This document shows, one piece after another, positions 8,559 through 16,270 of a stretch of DNA of 64,000 nt (positions are counted from its first letter, which is position 1; each line of letters opens with the position of its first letter). The position numbers and the translations under genes are program-made. The notes beneath the pieces were generated by a model. It had not been told where the DNA came from. It made no database searches and saw nothing but the letters and a program-made list of their open reading frames with translations. The stretch is from assembly GCF_035987325.1 (NCBI RefSeq), contig NZ_CP108488.1, forward strand, positions 744,001-808,000, read 5' to 3'. Source of the DNA: Streptomyces sp. NBC_01244. Its GTDB lineage: Bacteria > Actinomycetota > Actinomycetes > Streptomycetales > Streptomycetaceae.

Positions 8559-9151
8559 ACGCCTCCGAGGCCACCGACCCCTCCGGCGCCCCCGCCGTCG
8601 GCGCCGTCGACGCGCTGGCCCGCCTCTTCGAGGGCGAGGGCAGCGCCGAGTACTTCGGCGAGGCCGTCACCCAGGCCGGGCACATGCTCCAGGCCGGGGC
8701 CCTCGCCGAGGCCGCCGGGGCCCCCGCCCACCTGGTGGCGGCCGCGCTGCTGCACGACATCGGGCACTTCCACGGAACCGTGACCGGCCGCGACCTGATG
8801 GAGGGCGGGCAGGACAACCGGCACAGCCACACCGGGGCCGACTGGCTGGCCCGGTGGTTCGGGCCGGAGGTGACCGAGCCGGTCCGGCTGCACGTGGCCG
8901 CCAAGCGCTACCTGTGCACGGCCGAGCCGGGCTACTTCGACCTGCTCTCGGAGGCCTCCGTACACACCCTGCGCGTCCAGGGCGGCCCGATGACCGCCGA
9001 GCAGGCGCTGGCCTTCGAGGCGCTGCCGGGGGCGGCCGACGCGGTGGCCGTGCGGCGCTGGGACGAACAGGCCAAGGACCCCGAGCTGACCACTCCGGAC
9101 TTCGACCACTTCCGGCCGCTGCTGGAGGCCCTGCTGATCAAGAACGCCTGA
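8555..9151 (+). CDS. tmpB: TmpB/PhnZ-like HD-domain mixed-valent diiron oxygenase
   Basis: A 198-residue HD-superfamily protein. Its N-terminus carries the Tyr-x-x-Glu pair and the following His (EYFGEAVTQAGHML) that PhnZ uses to bind the hydroxylated phosphonate and iron. The diiron ligands follow as LLHDIGH, then HSHTG, HVAAKRYLC and a late Asp. PhnZ-type enzymes oxidatively cleave the C-P bond of an alpha-hydroxyphosphonate and release phosphate plus an aldehyde or acid. The stop of tmpA overlaps its GTG start (GTGA), with GAAGGAG 7 bases upstream, so the two are made together. The exact substrate (trimethylated or free aminoethylphosphonate) cannot be fixed from the sequence. Confidence 0.8.
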   Translation: MNASEATDPSGAPAVGAVDALARLFEGEGSAEYFGEAVTQAGHMLQAGALAEAAGAPAHLVAAALLHDIGHFHGTVTGRDLMEGGQDNRHSHTGADWLARWFGPEVTEPVRLHVAAKRYLCTAEPGYFDLLSEASVHTLRVQGGPMTAEQALAFEALPGAADAVAVRRWDEQAKDPELTTPDFDHFRPLLEALLIKNA

Positions 9152-9186
9152 TCAACGCCTGATCAACGCCTGATCAAAGCCTGGTC
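9143..9186. repeat. 11-bp tandem repeat across two convergent stop codons
   Basis: Three exact copies of AACGCCTGATC and one degenerate copy (AAAGCCTGGTC). The array begins inside the last tmpB codons and ends at the stop of the convergent GntR gene. Each exact copy carries TGATCA, a self-complementary stop on both strands, and the 11-bp step moves it through all three frames. Confidence 0.85.
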
Positions 9187-9961
9187 AGGAACCGAGCTGT
9201 CGGCCCAGCGCGCTGGCCGCGGAGGTGTGCACGGTGAAGGCCACCGTCCCCGGCAGGTAGCGGTCCTGCGACCACTCCACCGGGACCCCCGCCGGGTCGG
9301 TGGAGCGGCGCCGTTCGCGCAGCAGGGCCTCCCCCGCCGGGCAGCCCAGCAGCCGCGCGTCGGCCGCGTCGGCCGCCGCGATGTCGATGGTGTGGTGGGC
9401 GTCGGCGAAGAGGACTCCGTGCCGGGCGAGTTGCTCGGAGTAGGAGACCGTGTCCGGCGGCATGCCGGCGACCAGGGCGCCGACCGGCTCCGGGTACGTC
9501 GTGCGCTCCACCATCACGGGGGCTCCGGACAGGGTGCGCAGCCTCAGTACGCGGTACACGGGGGCGCCCGCGTCGATCCGTAGCTGCTCCGCCTCCTCGG
9601 CGTCGGCCCCGCCGCGGTCCACGGCCACGGTCCGCCCTCCGGGCTCCTGGCCGAGGGAGCGGGCCCAGCGGGTGAAGCTACGGAGCTCCGCGACTCCCCC
9701 GGCCTCCCCCGCGCCGCCGCCGAGGACGACCCGGCGGGTGCCGCGCCGCGAGGTGATCAGCCCGTCGGTCCGCAGGGCGGCGAGGGCCTGGCGCACCGTA
9801 CCCCTGGAGACTCCGTAGCGGCGGGCGAGCTCGTCCTCGGCGGGAAGTCGCGCGCCGGAGCCGTACTCGCCCGCCGTGATGGCGGTCCGCAGGTCCCCGG
9901 CGACCTTCAGGTAGAGCGGTGTCCTGGGTGCTGGGTCGCGCGGTGCCTCGTTCACGGACAC
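9185..9961 (-). CDS. GntR/HutC-family regulator of the tmpAB pair
   Basis: A 258-residue regulator. The N-terminal winged helix (PLYLKVAGDLRTAITAGEYGSGARLPAEDELARRYGVSRGTVRQALAAL) is a typical GntR DNA-binding domain. The rest is a UTRA ligand-binding domain (VYRVLRLRTLSGAPVMVERTTYPEP, VPVEWSQDRYLPGTVAFTV). It is convergent with tmpAB and probably binds the palindrome at 7410, releasing it when a phosphonate or breakdown product is present. The GTG start has only a weak ribosome site. It is similar along its whole length to the GntR protein at 16271, which guards the ABC importer. Confidence 0.8.
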   Translation of the reverse strand: MSVNEAPRDPAPRTPLYLKVAGDLRTAITAGEYGSGARLPAEDELARRYGVSRGTVRQALAALRTDGLITSRRGTRRVVLGGGAGEAGGVAELRSFTRWARSLGQEPGGRTVAVDRGGADAEEAEQLRIDAGAPVYRVLRLRTLSGAPVMVERTTYPEPVGALVAGMPPDTVSYSEQLARHGVLFADAHHTIDIAAADAADARLLGCPAGEALLRERRRSTDPAGVPVEWSQDRYLPGTVAFTVHTSAASALGRQLGS

Positions 9962-10127
9962 AGCCTGTCATGGTCGGGGCGAGGCGAAAGGCCCGGGAGG
10001 TCGGGACGTTTCGCCCGGTATTGAGATGATGCCCGTCGTCTAAATTCGAAGCGTGACCGGAGGGACCGGTGGCCGTGGCCCGGCCCGCGCGGCGCGGGCC
10101 GCGCACCAACGCGTAGAGGAACCACCC

Positions 10128-10514
10128 ATGTTCGGCATGACCATCGACACCACCCCCGACACCACCGCCGGCGGCCCGACGCTGCGCCTCGACCCCGAGG
10201 GCGGTCCGTTCCGCGCGCTCGCGGCGGTCCGGATCCAGGTTCCGGCCGGCGGGACGATCCCGGCCCACGCGCACGGGGCCTCCGAGCTGCTGCTCACGGG
10301 CGTCGCCGGGACGGTGGAGGCCTCGTGCGGGTGCGGTGCGAAGACGGTGGCCCCGGGCACCTTCGCGATGCTGCCGGCCGGCAAGGAGGTCACCCTGGTC
10401 AACCACGGCACCGAGCCGGCGACGGTCCTGGCGGTGTTCTCTCAGAGCGAGTTCACGCAGGGGCTGCCGCGCGCCGCGGCGAAGGGCTGCGGCTGCCAGG
10501 GGCACGGCGGCTGA
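10128..10514 (+). CDS. Cupin-domain protein with cysteine-rich motifs
   Basis: A 128-residue single-cupin protein. The core is IQVPAGGTIPAHAHGASELLLTGVAGTVEASC followed by APGTFAMLPAGKEVTLVNHGTEPATVLAVFS, with a histidine pair (HAH) and a Glu as possible metal ligands. Unusual extras are CGCG in the middle and a GCGCQGHGG tail, which could bind a metal. ATG 10128 follows AGAGGA. It lies between tmpAB and the importer, so it may take part in phosphonate metabolism, but nothing in the sequence proves that. Confidence 0.7.
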   Translation: MFGMTIDTTPDTTAGGPTLRLDPEGGPFRALAAVRIQVPAGGTIPAHAHGASELLLTGVAGTVEASCGCGAKTVAPGTFAMLPAGKEVTLVNHGTEPATVLAVFSQSEFTQGLPRAAAKGCGCQGHGG

Positions 10515-10578
10515 CCTCCCGGTCCCCTTCGGGCGGGCCGCTCTTTACTGGCCACCGGCCTGATCCCATACTTCTCCC

Positions 10579-11070
10579 GTGAGAACGACGGAGAAGCAGC
10601 CCCGCACCAGCCCTCTGGTGCCCGACGCGGTGGCCCGGGAGATCGCCCGGCACGACTGGAACTCCATCGAATGCGGCTGCGGCCGCCCGGCCGGTCATCT
10701 CGGTCATCTCGCAGACACCTTGTGGGACGCTGCCGAGGGGCATCCGGCCGCCTTCCGCGCTTTGGAGGGCCACGCCTTCCACACCGGCGTCCTGCGGCCG
10801 CCCGCCCCGGCGGTGTGCGGGGTCCTGATGGCCGTCTGGTTCGCCGGCCCGCCCCGGCAGTCGACCCGCGAGGCCCTGCTGTGGGCGCTGCTGCGCCTCC
10901 TCGGCGCCGAGGACGACGGTTCCTCGCACGAGGCCGGTCTGTACGGCCAGTGCGCCGCGCACATCCGCTCCGGCCTGCCCGGACTGCGCGACACCGTGGC
11001 CCGGTGCCCGGGCTCCGAATCGGCCGCCTACGCGGACGGAATCCTGAGCCTGCTCGACCTCACCGGCTAG
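10579..11070 (+). CDS. Conserved hypothetical protein
   Basis: A 163-residue soluble protein with no motif I recognise. It is rich in Leu, Ala and Gly and appears mostly helical (AFRALEGHAF, REALLWALLRLLGA, YADGILSLLDL). The GTG start is six bases after a CATACT -10-like box (10567-10572) with no ribosome site, which suggests leaderless translation. It converges on the HAD phosphatase gene with only 10 bp between. Coding is supported by length and by codon bias. Confidence 0.6.
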   Translation: MRTTEKQPRTSPLVPDAVAREIARHDWNSIECGCGRPAGHLGHLADTLWDAAEGHPAAFRALEGHAFHTGVLRPPAPAVCGVLMAVWFAGPPRQSTREALLWALLRLLGAEDDGSSHEAGLYGQCAAHIRSGLPGLRDTVARCPGSESAAYADGILSLLDLTG

Positions 11071-11080
11071 CCAGGTCGCG

Positions 11081-11746
11081 TCACACCCCCAGCGGAGCGA
11101 CCAGGCAGGCCCGCAGGGTGTCCGGGGTGACCTCGGTGAGGGAGGACGCGAAGGTGCGTACCGGCGACGGGGGGACCTCCAGCAGGGACGGGACCACCAG
11201 GACTCCGCAGCCGGCCGCCTCCGCCGAGGCCGCGCCGTCCGGGGAGTCCTCGACCGCCACGCAACTCCACGGCTCCGCGCCGAGGCGCGCCGCGGCGGCC
11301 CGGTAGGGGTCCGGGTGCGGCTTCGTGAGGGACGTGTCGTCGGCGGAGAGCGTGAAGGCGAAGGGGACATGGGCGAGCGAGCCGCCCACCACCGAGTCCA
11401 CGACCACCCGCGGCGAGGCGCTGACCAGTGCGAACGGCAGGCCATCCGCTTCCAGGGCGGCCAGCAGCCGCTGCGCGCCCGGCCGCATCGGCGCACCCTG
11501 CTCGACGCGGCCGAAGAAGCTGTCGGTCAGGGCCCGCGCCACCTCCTGTGCCTCCCCCGCGCGGGCGACCCGTACGAGGTGCGCGGCGGTGTCCTCCACC
11601 GCGCGGCCGACCACCTCGGGCGCGTCCGCGTCGGTCAGGGCGTAGCCCAGGCCGGCGGCGATTTCCGCGGTGGTCTGCCACCACAGGACCTCGGTGTCGA
11701 CGAGGGTGCCGTCCATGTCGAAGAGGACGGCGGCGAGTCCGATCAT
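11081..11746 (-). CDS. HAD-family phosphatase (beta-phosphoglucomutase-like)
   Basis: A 221-residue HAD hydrolase with all four motifs: FDMDGTLVDTE (nucleophile and acid Asp), SAS (motif II), TKPHPDPY (motif III lysine) and VAVEDSPDG (motif IV). The cap is the helical type inserted after motif I, as in phosphoglycolate phosphatase or beta-phosphoglucomutase. It overlaps the ABC ATPase gene by ATGA, so it is the last gene of the importer operon. It may release phosphate from a metabolite or clear a damaged intermediate. There is no obvious phosphonatase-type lysine in the cap. Confidence 0.85.
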   Translation of the reverse strand: MIGLAAVLFDMDGTLVDTEVLWWQTTAEIAAGLGYALTDADAPEVVGRAVEDTAAHLVRVARAGEAQEVARALTDSFFGRVEQGAPMRPGAQRLLAALEADGLPFALVSASPRVVVDSVVGGSLAHVPFAFTLSADDTSLTKPHPDPYRAAAARLGAEPWSCVAVEDSPDGAASAEAAGCGVLVVPSLLEVPPSPVRTFASSLTEVTPDTLRACLVAPLGV

Positions 11747-12885
11747 GAAGCTTCCCCCGTGTCTGAGGCGGTGGCCGTGGCCGTGGCGGTGGCGACGACG
11801 AGGACGGGGCGTTCGGCCAGGCCCACGGTCGCCCGCGCTCCCGGTACGAGGGCTCCGGCCTCGCGCGAGGGCAGGTCGGCCTTGATCCGGATGCCGTCGG
11901 GCAGGTCCAGGTGGAGCCGGGTCACCGACCCGAAGAACGAGGCCGACACGACGGTGGCTGCGCCCTCGGTGCCCTCTGCGGCTGCCGTCACCGTGATGTT
12001 CTCAGGCCGTACGAGCACCTCGACGTCCGGGGTGGAGGGCACCGGGCCGTCCACCGGCAGCCGGGAGCCGGCCACTTCGACCGTGCCGGAGCCGGACAGC
12101 CGTCCGGGGAGCCGGTTCATGGTGCCGACGAACTCGGCGACGAACGGGGTCGCGGGCCGCTCGTACAGTTCGGCGGGGGCGGCGCACTGCTCCAGGCGGC
12201 CCGCGTTGAGCACGGCGACCCGGTCGGCCATGGACAGGGCCTCCTCCTGGTCGTGCGTGACGAACACTGTGGTGATGCCCAGGGAGAGCTGGAGCCGGCG
12301 GATCTCCTCGCGCAGGCTGGCCCGTACCTTCGCGTCGAGCGCGGAGAGCGGCTCGTCGAGCAGCAGGACGCGGGGGCGCAGGGCGAGGGCACGGGCGAGC
12401 GCGACGCGCTGCTGCTGGCCGCCGGACATCTGGTGCGGGTAGCGGTCGCCGTGGTCGGGCAGGCCGACCAGGTCGAGGAGTTCGGCGGCGCGCTCGCGGC
12501 GCGCGGCCGCGCCGACCTTGCGGACGCGCAGGCCGAAGGCCACGTTGTCGCGGGCGTTGAGGTTGGGGAAGAGGCTGTACGACTGGAACACCATGCCGGC
12601 GTCGCGGCGGTTGGCCGGGATCCGGGTGATGTCCTTTCCGTCGAGCAGTACTTCGCCGGAGTCGGGCTGTTCGAAGCCGGCGACGACGCGCAGCGCGGTG
12701 GTCTTGCCGCAGCCCGACGGGCCGAGCAGGGCGACGAGTTCGCCGGGCTCGATGGTGAGGTCGAGTCCGTCGAGGGCGACGGTGGAGCCGAAGGCCCGGC
12801 GCAGGCCCCGGAATTCGACGCGCGCTCCGCCGGGGGCCGCTTCGCCATCCGCGGACTTCCTGGCCTCGGGAAGGGTGAGGGACAT
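11743..12885 (-). CDS. ABC importer ATPase, phosphonate-type (PhnT-like)
   Basis: A 380-residue ATPase. Walker A is GPSGCGKTT, Q-loop FQSYSLFPN, signature SGGQQQR, Walker B VLLLDEPLSALD and switch His in VTHDQEE. The C-terminal third is a TOBE-type domain (FVGTMNRLPG, VRPENITVTAA, SFFGSVTRLHLDL). The tail is an Ala/Thr repeat encoded by a short GTGGCC-like repeat. The order substrate protein, two permeases, ATPase, HAD matches importers for 2-aminoethylphosphonate-type compounds, and the tmpAB genes close by strengthen that reading. Confidence 0.85.
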   Translation of the reverse strand: MSLTLPEARKSADGEAAPGGARVEFRGLRRAFGSTVALDGLDLTIEPGELVALLGPSGCGKTTALRVVAGFEQPDSGEVLLDGKDITRIPANRRDAGMVFQSYSLFPNLNARDNVAFGLRVRKVGAAARRERAAELLDLVGLPDHGDRYPHQMSGGQQQRVALARALALRPRVLLLDEPLSALDAKVRASLREEIRRLQLSLGITTVFVTHDQEEALSMADRVAVLNAGRLEQCAAPAELYERPATPFVAEFVGTMNRLPGRLSGSGTVEVAGSRLPVDGPVPSTPDVEVLVRPENITVTAAAEGTEGAATVVSASFFGSVTRLHLDLPDGIRIKADLPSREAGALVPGARATVGLAERPVLVVATATATATASDTGEAS

Positions 12886-12890
12886 GCGGG

Positions 12891-13925
12891 TCAGGACTCC
12901 TTGCCGGAGGTACGGGAGGTACGGGAGGTACGGGAGTTGCGCGAAGGCCCGGGGGACACGGTAGCGGGGGCGGTGCCGGCCCGGGAGAGGAGGAGCAGCA
13001 ACAGCCAGGTGATGAGGAGGCTGAGGACGGAGACGGCCACCGACATGCGGGCGTGCGCTCCGGAGATCGACACGATCCACACGGCGAAGGGCTGGAAGCC
13101 GAGCAGCGAGGCGATCGTGAACTCTCCGAGGACCAGGGCCAGCGTGAGGAAGCCGGCTCCGGCGAGGGCGGCCCGCAGGTTCGGCAGGATCACGCGCAGG
13201 ACCACGTACGGCCAGCTCGCGCCACAGCTGCGGGCGGCCTCGACCAGGGTCGGGACGTCGACGGCGCGCAGGCCCGCGTCGAGGGAGCGGTAGACGAAGG
13301 GCAGGGCGAGCACGGTGTACGCGAGGACCAGGACGACGGGGAAATCCGGGTTCTGGACCGCGAGGAAGGTCTGGTAGAGCGGGGTCGTCGAGAGGTGTTC
13401 GGGACCCCAGCGCAGCACCGTGGTGATACCGGTGACCAGCGCGATCGGCGGCACCACCAGCGGCATCATGCACATCACCTCGACGACCGGGCGCAGGCGC
13501 GGCGAGCCGATGCGTACGGCGACCAGCGCGGGCACGGCGAGGAGCAGCGAAGCCGCGATGGTCGCGGCTGCGAGGCCCAGCGAGAGCAGCAGGCTCTCGG
13601 TGAACCCTTCGGCGGAGAGCAGTTGGGTGTACGCCTCGAAGCTGATGCCCTGGCCGGGGACGTGCACGGTGAACACGAAGGAGGCGAGGAGCGGGAGGAC
13701 GAAGTACGCGCCCGCGAGCGCGAGCACCGCTCCGCGCCACACCCGGGGCCGGGTGCGGGGGCGCGGCCGGCGCGGCGCACGGGCCGGGGGCTCCTGCCGG
13801 TCCCGCTCCCCGTCCCGGGCGGCGACGGCCGGACCGGCGGCCGGGGCGGCCGTGGTGTGCGCGACGGCCGTGGCCGCCGGGGCGGCCCCGTCGTTCGGGG
13901 CGGGCGTCGGGGTCATCGCAGCCAT
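12891..13925 (-). CDS. ABC importer permease 2
   Basis: A 344-residue inner-membrane permease of the binding-protein-dependent class. About six helices follow a long Pro/Ala-rich, then Arg-rich, cytoplasmic N-terminus. The coupling EAA loop is visible as VEAARSCGASWPYVVLRVILPNLR. ATG 13925 was chosen for its GGAG six bases upstream; the ATG at 13916 would give a tighter ATGA junction with permease 1. The C-terminal tail ends in a Ser/Arg/Thr repeat (RTSRTSRTS) from a 9-bp repeat. Confidence 0.85.
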   Translation of the reverse strand: MAAMTPTPAPNDGAAPAATAVAHTTAAPAAGPAVAARDGERDRQEPPARAPRRPRPRTRPRVWRGAVLALAGAYFVLPLLASFVFTVHVPGQGISFEAYTQLLSAEGFTESLLLSLGLAAATIAASLLLAVPALVAVRIGSPRLRPVVEVMCMMPLVVPPIALVTGITTVLRWGPEHLSTTPLYQTFLAVQNPDFPVVLVLAYTVLALPFVYRSLDAGLRAVDVPTLVEAARSCGASWPYVVLRVILPNLRAALAGAGFLTLALVLGEFTIASLLGFQPFAVWIVSISGAHARMSVAVSVLSLLITWLLLLLLSRAGTAPATVSPGPSRNSRTSRTSRTSGKES

Positions 13926-14821
13926 CGGGCGCTCCGTCGCTGGAGGGGCAGGTAGACCGCCATGACCAGGCCGGCGATCACGATCATGTCGAGGCCGAGG
14001 GCCAGGGCCACGTTCTCCTGGCCGGTCAGCACGTTCCCGGACAGGGCGTCCGCGATCTTGAGCGTCACCAGCGGGACGGAGCCGCCGACGAGGGCGGCGG
14101 CCGTGGCGTGCGCGGCGAAGGCCGTGCCGAAGAGCAGCACGAACCCGCCGAGCAGGGAGGGCGCGAGGACGGGCAGGCCGACGTGGCGCCAGAACTGCCA
14201 TCCGGTCGCCCCGTTGTTCTGGGCGGCCTCGCGCCACTGCGGGCGCAGTCCGTCCAGCGCGGGGACGGTCACCAGCACCATGAGCGGAGTCAGGAAGTAG
14301 AGGTAGACCACGGTGAGGCCGGTGAAGGAGTAGAGGTTCCAGCCGAGGCCGGTCAGGTCGGCGAGCTGGGTGACGACCCCGGAGATCCCGACGGTGGCGA
14401 TGAACGCGAAGGCGAGCGGGACCCCGCCGAAGTTGGCGAGGACGCCGGAGGCGGTCAGCGTCGCCCCGCGCAGGGCGCGGGAGGGGGAGGTGACGACGGC
14501 CTGCGCGATGAGGACGCCGAGCACGCCGGCCACGAGTGCGGTGAGGGCGGAGAGCTGGACGCTGCCGATGAGCGAGCCGAGGTAGGGCCCCTGGAGGGAA
14601 CGGGCCAGGTGCTCGCCGGTCGCTTCGGTGGCGCCGCTCACCGGGTCCGTACGGGTGACCGCGCCGAAGGCGATGGCGCCCAGCGGGACACCGAAGCACA
14701 GGGCGGTGAAGGCGAGGAGCGGGAGGGCGGCGAGCCAGGTACGCGGGCCGCGCCGCCGGCGGCGGGTGGTGCTGCCGCCGGCGGTCCCCGTCGAGTGGGG
14801 GAGGGTGGTGGAGGCGGACAT
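13913..14821 (-). CDS. ABC importer permease 1
   Basis: A 302-residue permease with six predicted helices. The EAA coupling loop is WREAAQNNGATGWQFWRHVGLPVL, which contacts the ATPase. Its ATG overlaps the stop of the substrate-binding protein by one base (TGATG), and its own stop overlaps permease 2, so the operon is tightly coupled. It probably forms a heterodimer with permease 2. Confidence 0.85.
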   Translation of the reverse strand: MSASTTLPHSTGTAGGSTTRRRRRGPRTWLAALPLLAFTALCFGVPLGAIAFGAVTRTDPVSGATEATGEHLARSLQGPYLGSLIGSVQLSALTALVAGVLGVLIAQAVVTSPSRALRGATLTASGVLANFGGVPLAFAFIATVGISGVVTQLADLTGLGWNLYSFTGLTVVYLYFLTPLMVLVTVPALDGLRPQWREAAQNNGATGWQFWRHVGLPVLAPSLLGGFVLLFGTAFAAHATAAALVGGSVPLVTLKIADALSGNVLTGQENVALALGLDMIVIAGLVMAVYLPLQRRSARWLR

Positions 14822-15990
14822 CAGCTGAGGGCCTTGTCCCACTTCTCGGCGAGGGTGGCCTTGGCCTTGTCCAGCTCGGTGGAGGCCGGGAAGGCGGGGG
14901 TGCCCTGGACCTGCGGGAGCTTGGTGACGGCTTCCTTGTCGACGGTGCCGGCCTGGGTCATTGCGGGCAGCAGCACGGGGCGGGCGAAGCCCTTCAGCCA
15001 CAGGTTCTGGCCCTCGGTGCTGTAGAGGAACTCCATCCACAGGCGGGAGGCCGCCGGGTGGGGGGCGTCCTTGTTGATGGCCTGCGAGTAGTACTGGGCG
15101 TAGACGCCGTCGGTGGGGATGGCCACCTTCCAGTCGACGCCCTTGCCCTTGAACTGCTCGGCGTAGCCGGCGTTCAGGTAGTCCCAGTCGATCGAGATGG
15201 GGGTCTCGCCCTTCTCGACGGTGGCCGGGGTGGACTCGACGGGGATGAAGTTCCCGCTCTTCTTCAGCCGACCGAAGAAGTCGATGCCGGGCTGGATGTC
15301 GGCGAAGGAACCCTTGTTGGCGAGGGCCGCCGCGTAGACGCCGCCGAAGGCGGAGCCGGACTTGGTCGGGTTGCCGTTGAGGGCGACCTTGCCCTTGTAC
15401 TCGGGCTTGGCCAGGTCCGCGAAGGACTGCGGGCAGTTCGGGATGCGGGCGGCGTCGCAGCCGATGGAGACGTAGCCGCCGTAGTCGTTGTACCAGCGGG
15501 CGTCCGCGTCCTTCTGGGCGGCGGGGATCTGGTCCCAGGCGGTGACCTTGTACGGGGCGAAGAGGTTCTCGGCGGCGCCGCTGCGGGCGAAGGCGATGCC
15601 GAGGTCCAGGACGTCGGGGGCGCGGGTCTGGCCCTTGCGGGACTTGACGGCGGCGATCTCGTCGGCGCTGGAGGCGTCCGGGTTCTCGGCGTTGATCTTG
15701 ACCTTGGGGTACTTGGCCGCGAACGCCTTCTGGATCTCGCCGTAGTTCGCCCAGTCGGCGGGCAGCGCGATGACGTTGAGCTCGCCCTCCTTCTCGGCGG
15801 CCGCGACGAGGCCCTCCAGGCCGCCGAAGTCGGCGACCGAGGTGGCGGCGGCGGGCTGGGTCTTGTTCTTGCCGTCGCCACCGGCGGAGCCGGCGGCCTT
15901 GTCGGGTGCGGCGCCGCACGCGCTGAGCGTGGTGAGCACGGCGGCACTGAGCAGAACGGCCGCACCGCGACGGGCGGAGGAACTGAGCAC
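14821..15990 (-). CDS. Extracellular solute-binding lipoprotein (2-aminoethylphosphonate/iron type)
   Basis: A 389-residue periplasmic-binding-fold lipoprotein. The signal peptide from GTG 15990 ends at lipobox LSAC. A class-II binding fold follows: LEGLVAAAEKEGELNVIALPADWANYGEIQKAFAAKYP, then DVLDLGIAFARSG, and a region near the C-terminus (WMEFLYSTEGQNLWLKGFARPV) typical of the ferric/AEP/spermidine group. GTG 15990 has GGGAG about 6 bases upstream; longer in-frame starts would place residues before the signal peptide. The likely ligand is a phosphonate, on operon context only. Confidence 0.8.
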   Translation of the reverse strand: MLSSSARRGAAVLLSAAVLTTLSACGAAPDKAAGSAGGDGKNKTQPAAATSVADFGGLEGLVAAAEKEGELNVIALPADWANYGEIQKAFAAKYPKVKINAENPDASSADEIAAVKSRKGQTRAPDVLDLGIAFARSGAAENLFAPYKVTAWDQIPAAQKDADARWYNDYGGYVSIGCDAARIPNCPQSFADLAKPEYKGKVALNGNPTKSGSAFGGVYAAALANKGSFADIQPGIDFFGRLKKSGNFIPVESTPATVEKGETPISIDWDYLNAGYAEQFKGKGVDWKVAIPTDGVYAQYYSQAINKDAPHPAASRLWMEFLYSTEGQNLWLKGFARPVLLPAMTQAGTVDKEAVTKLPQVQGTPAFPASTELDKAKATLAEKWDKALS

Positions 15991-16039
15991 GGTCTCTCCC
16001 GGAGACGAAAACGCATGAAGAACGCGTGGAGGGGGATTC

Positions 16040-16055
16040 ACTTGTCTGAACAAGT
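16040..16055. promoter_or_regulatory. GntR-type operator ACTTGTCTGAACAAGT
   Basis: Arms ACTTGT and ACAAGT are perfect inverted copies around four bases. Length and half-site layout resemble the 16-bp DasR site of Streptomyces (ACTGGTCTAGACCAGT type), with T for G at position 4. It lies 50 bp upstream of the solute-binding protein, between it and the divergent GntR gene at 16271, so it could control both. Confidence 0.6.
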
Positions 16056-16195
16056 TGGCTCCAGTTCGCCCTGGGTCGCTGTACGGACGGTGAACGGCGG
16101 CTGTCCCCCGGAGCACGTCTCGACGAAGACCGGAGAACGGCCGGATACAACCGTGACGGACAGACCTCAAGATGATCTTCAGGGTCGGCACGGCC

Positions 16196-16201
16196 TAGGC
16201 T
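16196..16201 (+). promoter_or_regulatory. Candidate -10 box TAGGCT of the GntR gene
   Basis: TAGGCT fits the actinobacterial -10 pattern and lies 70 bp before the GntR start at 16271; no convincing -35 was seen. The rest of 15991-16270 holds the operator at 16040 and nothing else I recognise. Confidence 0.3.
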
Positions 16202-16270
16202 TGCGGGCGGGCGACGTACTCCGGGCGGCAGGGCCTGCACACACATCCACGCAAGGGGGAACAGGACAGC

